A stretch of 49,346 bases of DNA from Candolleomyces eurysporus (Eukaryota; Basidiomycota; Agaricomycetes; Agaricales; Psathyrellaceae). The notes under the pieces were generated by a model. It made no database searches and was not told where the DNA came from. It saw only the letters and a program-made list of their open reading frames with translations. The position numbers and the translations under genes were made by a program. Below, piece by piece: positions 43,296 to 49,346 of the stretch; within the stretch, counting starts at the first letter, position 1; the number at the start of each line of letters is the position of its first letter. Location of the stretch: the NCBI GenBank assembly GCA_027579435.1, contig JANBPK010001514.1, positions 1 through 49,346 on the forward strand, given 5' to 3'.

Positions 43296-45975
43296 TCATG
43301 CTTTCTGAGTATGGGACTCTACTTCGTCAAAGTTGTACAACGGCTCCAACTTCGCGGTCCTGTCGAAGAGCACCCATCGCTTGATCCAGTAAGGCAAGAA
43401 CGTTGTGAGCTGGTAACTCGCATGCCTGGACATGGGCACAGCGAAGACGTAGTCCAATTCCTCGAGAGTTCGTTGTTTGGTTTCTGCAGAGATCCATGTC
43501 AGTATCGAGTGCCAAGTCCGAGATGATGAGGCATTTACCTGGCATCAGGAAGAAGATCATGACGAAGGCGCAGACGTTGAGGCCTGCGTAGAAGCCGAAG
43601 GATCCCGTGGAACCAAGGGCTGACAGCATGCGGGGGAAGGTCAATGATAGCACGGAAGCCCAGAAGAAGCAGGTTGCCACAGCCCATGACCTGTTCCGGC
43701 GGAATGTGGTTAGCATCGGCTACCAACAGGGACGCCAATGAAACGGTGACTTACATTCCCATCTCTCGGTGTGTAAGAGGGAATACCTCCGCTGAGTAGG
43801 GGAACGGAACAGGGCCCTCTCCAGGAGAGTAGAACGCTGAACAACATGCTTCAGAGATACGCCACACAGCAATAGCCAAAAGTACGCACCTGCGAACAGG
43901 AAGATGAAGAAAGCGATCAAGGGAATCCTTGCCGAGTTTTCAGCTGGAATGTAGAAGCAGAACCCAGCAGCAAGGAGAGTCCACGCCATATTCGGGAATG
44001 TGAACAACAAAAGGTTGCGTCGACCGAACGTATCAATGGTCTGGATACCAAATCAGCATTACGTCCTTTACGAGGCATACGGAGAGAAGCTTACCCAAAC
44101 CGCAGGGAAGGCAAACAACCAGTTGACCATACCGAAGCCCCAGGAAGCCAACAAAGCTGATCGAGAGCTGTAACCGGCCTCGACGAAGATGGAGGAAGAA
44201 TAGAACGCAATGATGTTGATACCGCACATCTGCTGTGCGATCATCACGACCCAACTTGCCAATGTCGCTCGCCTGATACGAGGGATGGTGAAGAGTTCGA
44301 TGAAGCGGCCAATGTAGGAGGAACCCTTGAGGACCTTGAACTCTTCGATGAGCTGGCAATGCACGTAGTACATGTCGCGAGCGGCTTGCAGTTCGCTATT
44401 CCTGAGCCGGACAAAGGAGTTGTAGGCATCGAGGTAGCGACCCTTCTTCATCAGCCATCGAGGAGATTCTGTAGCAAACGCCAGTGAGCTTCAAGGTCGA
44501 GCAGAAAAGGGTATTCGACTGCGTACCTGGGCAGAAATAGATACCAATGGTAAGAGGAACAGCAGGAAGGAACGCGGATCCAATTTCCAAACGCCACGCG
44601 ATGTCACCAACTCCTTGCAGTGCCAAATTCGCGGAGAACCCGAGCATGATACCGAATGCAGTCTATCATGATGAGAAGCAAGAAGAACGTCCGGTGAGTT
44701 CGACCATTGCAATATCACCGAAAGATAGAAGTTGGAGCGGAAGCCGTCTACTTACCCATAATTGCCAGGACATCACAAGGCCACCTCTGATATTGGCCGG
44801 CACGTTTTCAGCAGCGAAAACGGGAGAAGTAGTCGCTTTTGGTCCCATACCCAACCCGAGCAACAAACGGCACACCTGATGATAATCAAAGAACGGTCCG
44901 TTAACGTCGCGTCTACAGATACAATCGTAGAGAAGCAACTACTTACGAAGAGCTGTTCCCATGTCTGAGCAAGACCTTGTCCGATCACGCTGAACGTGCA
45001 GAAGATACCGCACCAGAAAAGGGTGCCACGGCGACCGAAATAGTAGTTGAGTGGATCTGTGAGCCAGCAACCAATCAAGCAGGTAGCAATGTATGGTCTG
45101 GCGGTGATCAAAAGGGAAGGTGATTAGTATGATGTGAGTGGCGCGTTCGAATGAAGAGAAGGACGCGACTCACCCTGCGTTGATTAAACCAATGATCCAG
45201 TCGTTCCGATCCTGGTTGGGCAAGACGGTTCCTTCAGCGCCTCGCAACCCGAACTCCTGAGGGAATGAAAGGTTGGCTCCGTTAGAACCCGTTTGATCCC
45301 ATCCCCTAGTAGCGAGAATGGCAGAAACCGTTAGCTCTTGGTTTATCACAATGCTTGAGCTAATACGTACTGAACAGCAGCTGCGAGACTGCAAATCACA
45401 ATGGTGAGATACAAGTCTCTCGATTGGCTCCAGCGATCTAGGGAAGCGAAGAAAAAAGTTTGGGTTCAGTCAGTAACAGCCAGTTAGCCAGTCAGTTATA
45501 TGAATAGGCTGGTGGTCTAGCCAGCGGTTGAAACTGATATAGATGGGTCCTGGAGGGTATCACGAATGGAGACGAAAGTAGCACGGAGAAACTCACGAGT
45601 TGTTTCACGACGAATAAACTCTTTCTCTTCCTCGCTCAACTCGGGCATGGATTCAAACTCTCCAGGGTTCTGAGCGATCAGGGCCCCCTTGGTGAACAGT
45701 TCCACTTTATCTTCAAGCCCCTTCTCTTTGGCGAACTCCTCAACGTGCTTGACGAGTTTCGCTCGGGGAATACCATGCAGAGGGTTCTGAATTCTGTTTG
45801 GAAAGAAGACGCGATGAGCACAATACCGACGAAAAGGAAGAAAAGAGAGAGAGTCGACTTACCGAGCTTGAACATTGTTGGCGAGGTCAACCTCCCTTTC
45901 GGGGGGAGTGGCGACACCCTTCTCCTCGTCGATGCTGCCTTTCTCTTCCACAGAGGACTTCTCATGCGACGCCAT
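43296..45975 (-). CDS. MFS sugar transporter with long N-terminal extension
   Basis: Twelve exons join in frame to 620 residues: 45975-45863, 45793-45597, 45437-45371, 45305-45174, 45097-44947, 44875-44756, 44662-44527, 44468-44095, 44040-43890, 43836-43755, 43690-43539 and 43483-43296. Sugar-porter signatures are visible: YYFGRRGT after helix 2, [21 protein letters not shown] in helix 4/5, [12 protein letters not shown] before the central loop, and [11 protein letters not shown] near the end. The lumenal motif [15 protein letters not shown] after helix 1 is typical of a basidiomycete subgroup whose substrates are poorly known. The first 105 residues are hydrophilic and probably cytosolic ([30 protein letters not shown]). 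It should import a hexose or polyol at the plasma membrane with protons. The upstream 1.8 kb is free of genes. Confidence 0.93.
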
Positions 45976-47079
45976 CTCGTAAAACAAGCGACGCGATGCT
46001 GCGCAAGATGGATACGAGATACGACTCGAGCTCTACAGCTGTGGCGTAACGGGAGCGAGCGAAAAAGCGAACACGGAAAGTGGGGATTAGGGTAGGGTCG
46101 ACCGAAGAAGCCCACCTCGATCCATCTAGGTTTGCCCTTCCTTTTTATCTAAACATCACTTGAATAAAAAAAGGGCCCAGGACGTTTTCGATCCATCCCC
46201 ATCACCCATCTGGCACACGCGAGATTGAAGATTCAGTCATCACGCTTCGCTTCGAATTAGCGAACGAAATCAGAGGTGGAAGGTCCAGCCATGCCTGTGC
46301 CGAGCTCAAGTGACGAAACTCGGAGGAGGAGTCGCCCTGGCTATACCTACTCCCCTCTTCCTAGAGGAGCTTGGGGGCTGATCAGATGACGAATTAGATG
46401 AAGGCGATAGGTATGGTACCCGAGTTAAAAGTTTCCACTTCCGCACTGGGAGTACTAGCCAGCGTACATACATAGACGGTATGCAGCAATTTAGCGTTTT
46501 CCCACCATATGGAAGATTAGGAAAACGTTAAGCGAGGGTGGCATTCGTCCAACCCCGCGGCCGTCTACGGTCGCCCGGCCCTGAAAGAAAAAAAGAGGTC
46601 TTGTGAGCATCATCTAAAAGCTCCAAAACGCAAAACGGAGAACAACAAACGACTCAAACCTTGGATAGGAAAAAGACTCCACTGCACGACCAAGTCATCA
46701 TCCCTACACCCGCGGATTCGGGTTTCGTCCGTCGTCGCTTCGTGATTCATTCAAAACATCCACCTGTGGAGCGCAACTGCAGTGCAATGCATACTACATA
46801 AGTAGTACAAGCCGAGCTCGGCCTGGTCGGTAAGTACATATGCACCCTTTTTGGTTCTTTTTGGTGGAGAGAAAATCTGAGAGATTTTGGGAGGAAGAAG
46901 AAGATCGCATCCGACCATCATCACAAGAACTGGAAGCTTTGTTTCCACAATCAATGACATAACTGATCACATCGCTTATGGATTCATTACCCCACTTCCA
47001 CCTGCACGCACACTTGGACAGAAAACCCGTGGTGGGGTTCGGCAACGACAACGCAGTTGGACAGTTGGGGTCCGGCGGC

Positions 47080-47100
47080 GGGTGGGAGGTGGGAGGTGGG
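47080..47100 (+). other. G-quadruplex-type motif
   Basis: Four GGG tracts separated by 1, 4 and 4 bases occur within 21 bases: GGGTGGG, then AGGT GGG twice. This meets the usual G3N1-7 rule. It lies about 1.1 kb upstream of the transporter ATG. Confidence 0.6.
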
Positions 47101-47776
47101 AGAAGCGATGATCTTACAAAATCCATTTTTCACGGGTGCATGCTGCCACGGTTAAAATCCAAAGTCCGAGAGTGCAGTGTATGGTGGTTCCCTATTAGTC
47201 TCCAGTGGTCAGACTATCATACGAGCTCGTATATGAAAGGCTTCACTCAAAAGAGTCGAGTAAGTGGTCCGGCACTCACGCACATCATCCAGCGTCCCTG
47301 GACCTTCGGAACGCAAAAGATATGGGGCTCTGGGTAAATGAACAATGCATTCGGGCTGCAGGGCCTTGAAGAACTTTGTCAATCATCGACCGACCCGGCC
47401 CCAGGTAAAGCAGCCTGTCTGTCAGTCAGTCAAAAGTCACCGGACAGGAGACGCATATGCACCCATGTACGTACACAACATATAGAGGGAAACCTGAACC
47501 CATCGTCAAGATCTTGGCTTCCTCATTTTGAAGATATGATATGAAAGACCTAGGCGAGTGAGTGGGTCGGTCGGTCATGCGACATCGGTCGGACGTTGGA
47601 CTCGCAAACGGAACGGAACTAAAGCGCGACCATCTACCGAAAATCTATTCCAATTAACGGGGTTGTACATATACCACGCCAAGAAGATTCAGCATCTAGT
47701 ATCTAGTACTAGAGAGCACAAAAAACCCCAACATCCGAGTCAGCATGCATCCCATCTGGAGGAGGCCGAATGAACC

Positions 47777-47795
47777 AATACATACATACATACAT
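47777..47795. repeat. CATA tetranucleotide microsatellite
   Basis: About four perfect units of ATAC lie just 3' of the PRP43 stop. Confidence 0.85.
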
Positions 47796-47821
47796 GCACC
47801 TGCGGTCTGAACAGAGGCGCC

Positions 47822-49346
<1,525 letters not shown>

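Larger units (their letters stand above)
45976..47821. other. long intergenic region upstream of the sugar transporter
   Basis: No gene is supported. It holds the transporter promoter, a G-quadruplex-type G-run (47080-47100), a CATA microsatellite (47777-47795) and the 3' flank of PRP43. Frames at 46794-47126 (-) and 46978-47337 (+) have no features. Confidence 0.5.

Overview
The window is a piece of a basidiomycete fungal genome, most likely an agaricomycete. The evidence is dense genes with many short GT-AG introns (mostly 48-65 nt), secreted plant-cell-wall enzymes (a GH16 glucanase and a CE1 esterase with an N-terminal CBM1), a Cdc3-type septin, a fungal MFS sugar-transporter gene with 12 exons, and a Crinkler/RHS-type NTPase-nuclease gene. 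The species cannot be named from the sequence alone. No rRNA, tRNA or CRISPR array was seen.

Layout. 1-725 (-): 5' part of a secreted protein with acidic RGY repeats and a basic Gly/Arg/Lys tail. 726-4059: no convincing gene, one inverted duplication. 4060-5301 (+): GH16 glucanase, convergent with a DUF4139-family protein (5495-7610, -). 10.3-13.5 kb: a tandem duplication carrying one intact and one beheaded copy of a small secreted-protein gene. 14372-15645 (+): CBM1-CE1 esterase. 15854-18.8 kb (-): NTPase-nuclease gene, divergent from a roughly 1000-residue protein with five Cys4 repeats (19266-22814, +). 23752-24921 (+): PIN-domain protein. 26116-27320 (-): zinc-finger-like protein. 27.3-30 kb: repeat-rich, N-rich low-quality stretch. 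30064-31066 (+) and 31647-33136 (-): a secreted paralogue beside a seven-transmembrane protein. 34575-36085 (-): septin. 36617-37470 (-): F-box-like protein. 38843-39734 (-) and 40265-41609 (-): a second secreted paralogue plus seven-transmembrane pair. 42448-43041 (+): single-pass membrane protein. 43296-45975 (-): sugar transporter. 47822-49346 (-): 3' part of PRP43 helicase.

The most interesting theme is a family of small secreted proteins present four times (three intact, one truncated). They share a signal peptide, a pro-region ending in an amphipathic helix, usually an Arg-Arg site, and a conserved roughly 95-residue domain. The introns fall at identical places. Two copies sit next to two paralogous seven-transmembrane, receptor-like genes, so the window holds two versions of a possible secreted-protein/membrane-protein module. 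That functional link is inference; local duplication alone could also explain it.

Technical caution: many N characters are not ordinary ambiguous bases. At least four times inside exons (6578, 12730, 16790, 20421) the reading frame is restored only if the N is counted as an extra character, often beside a homopolymer. Genes that look frameshifted at these points are probably intact.
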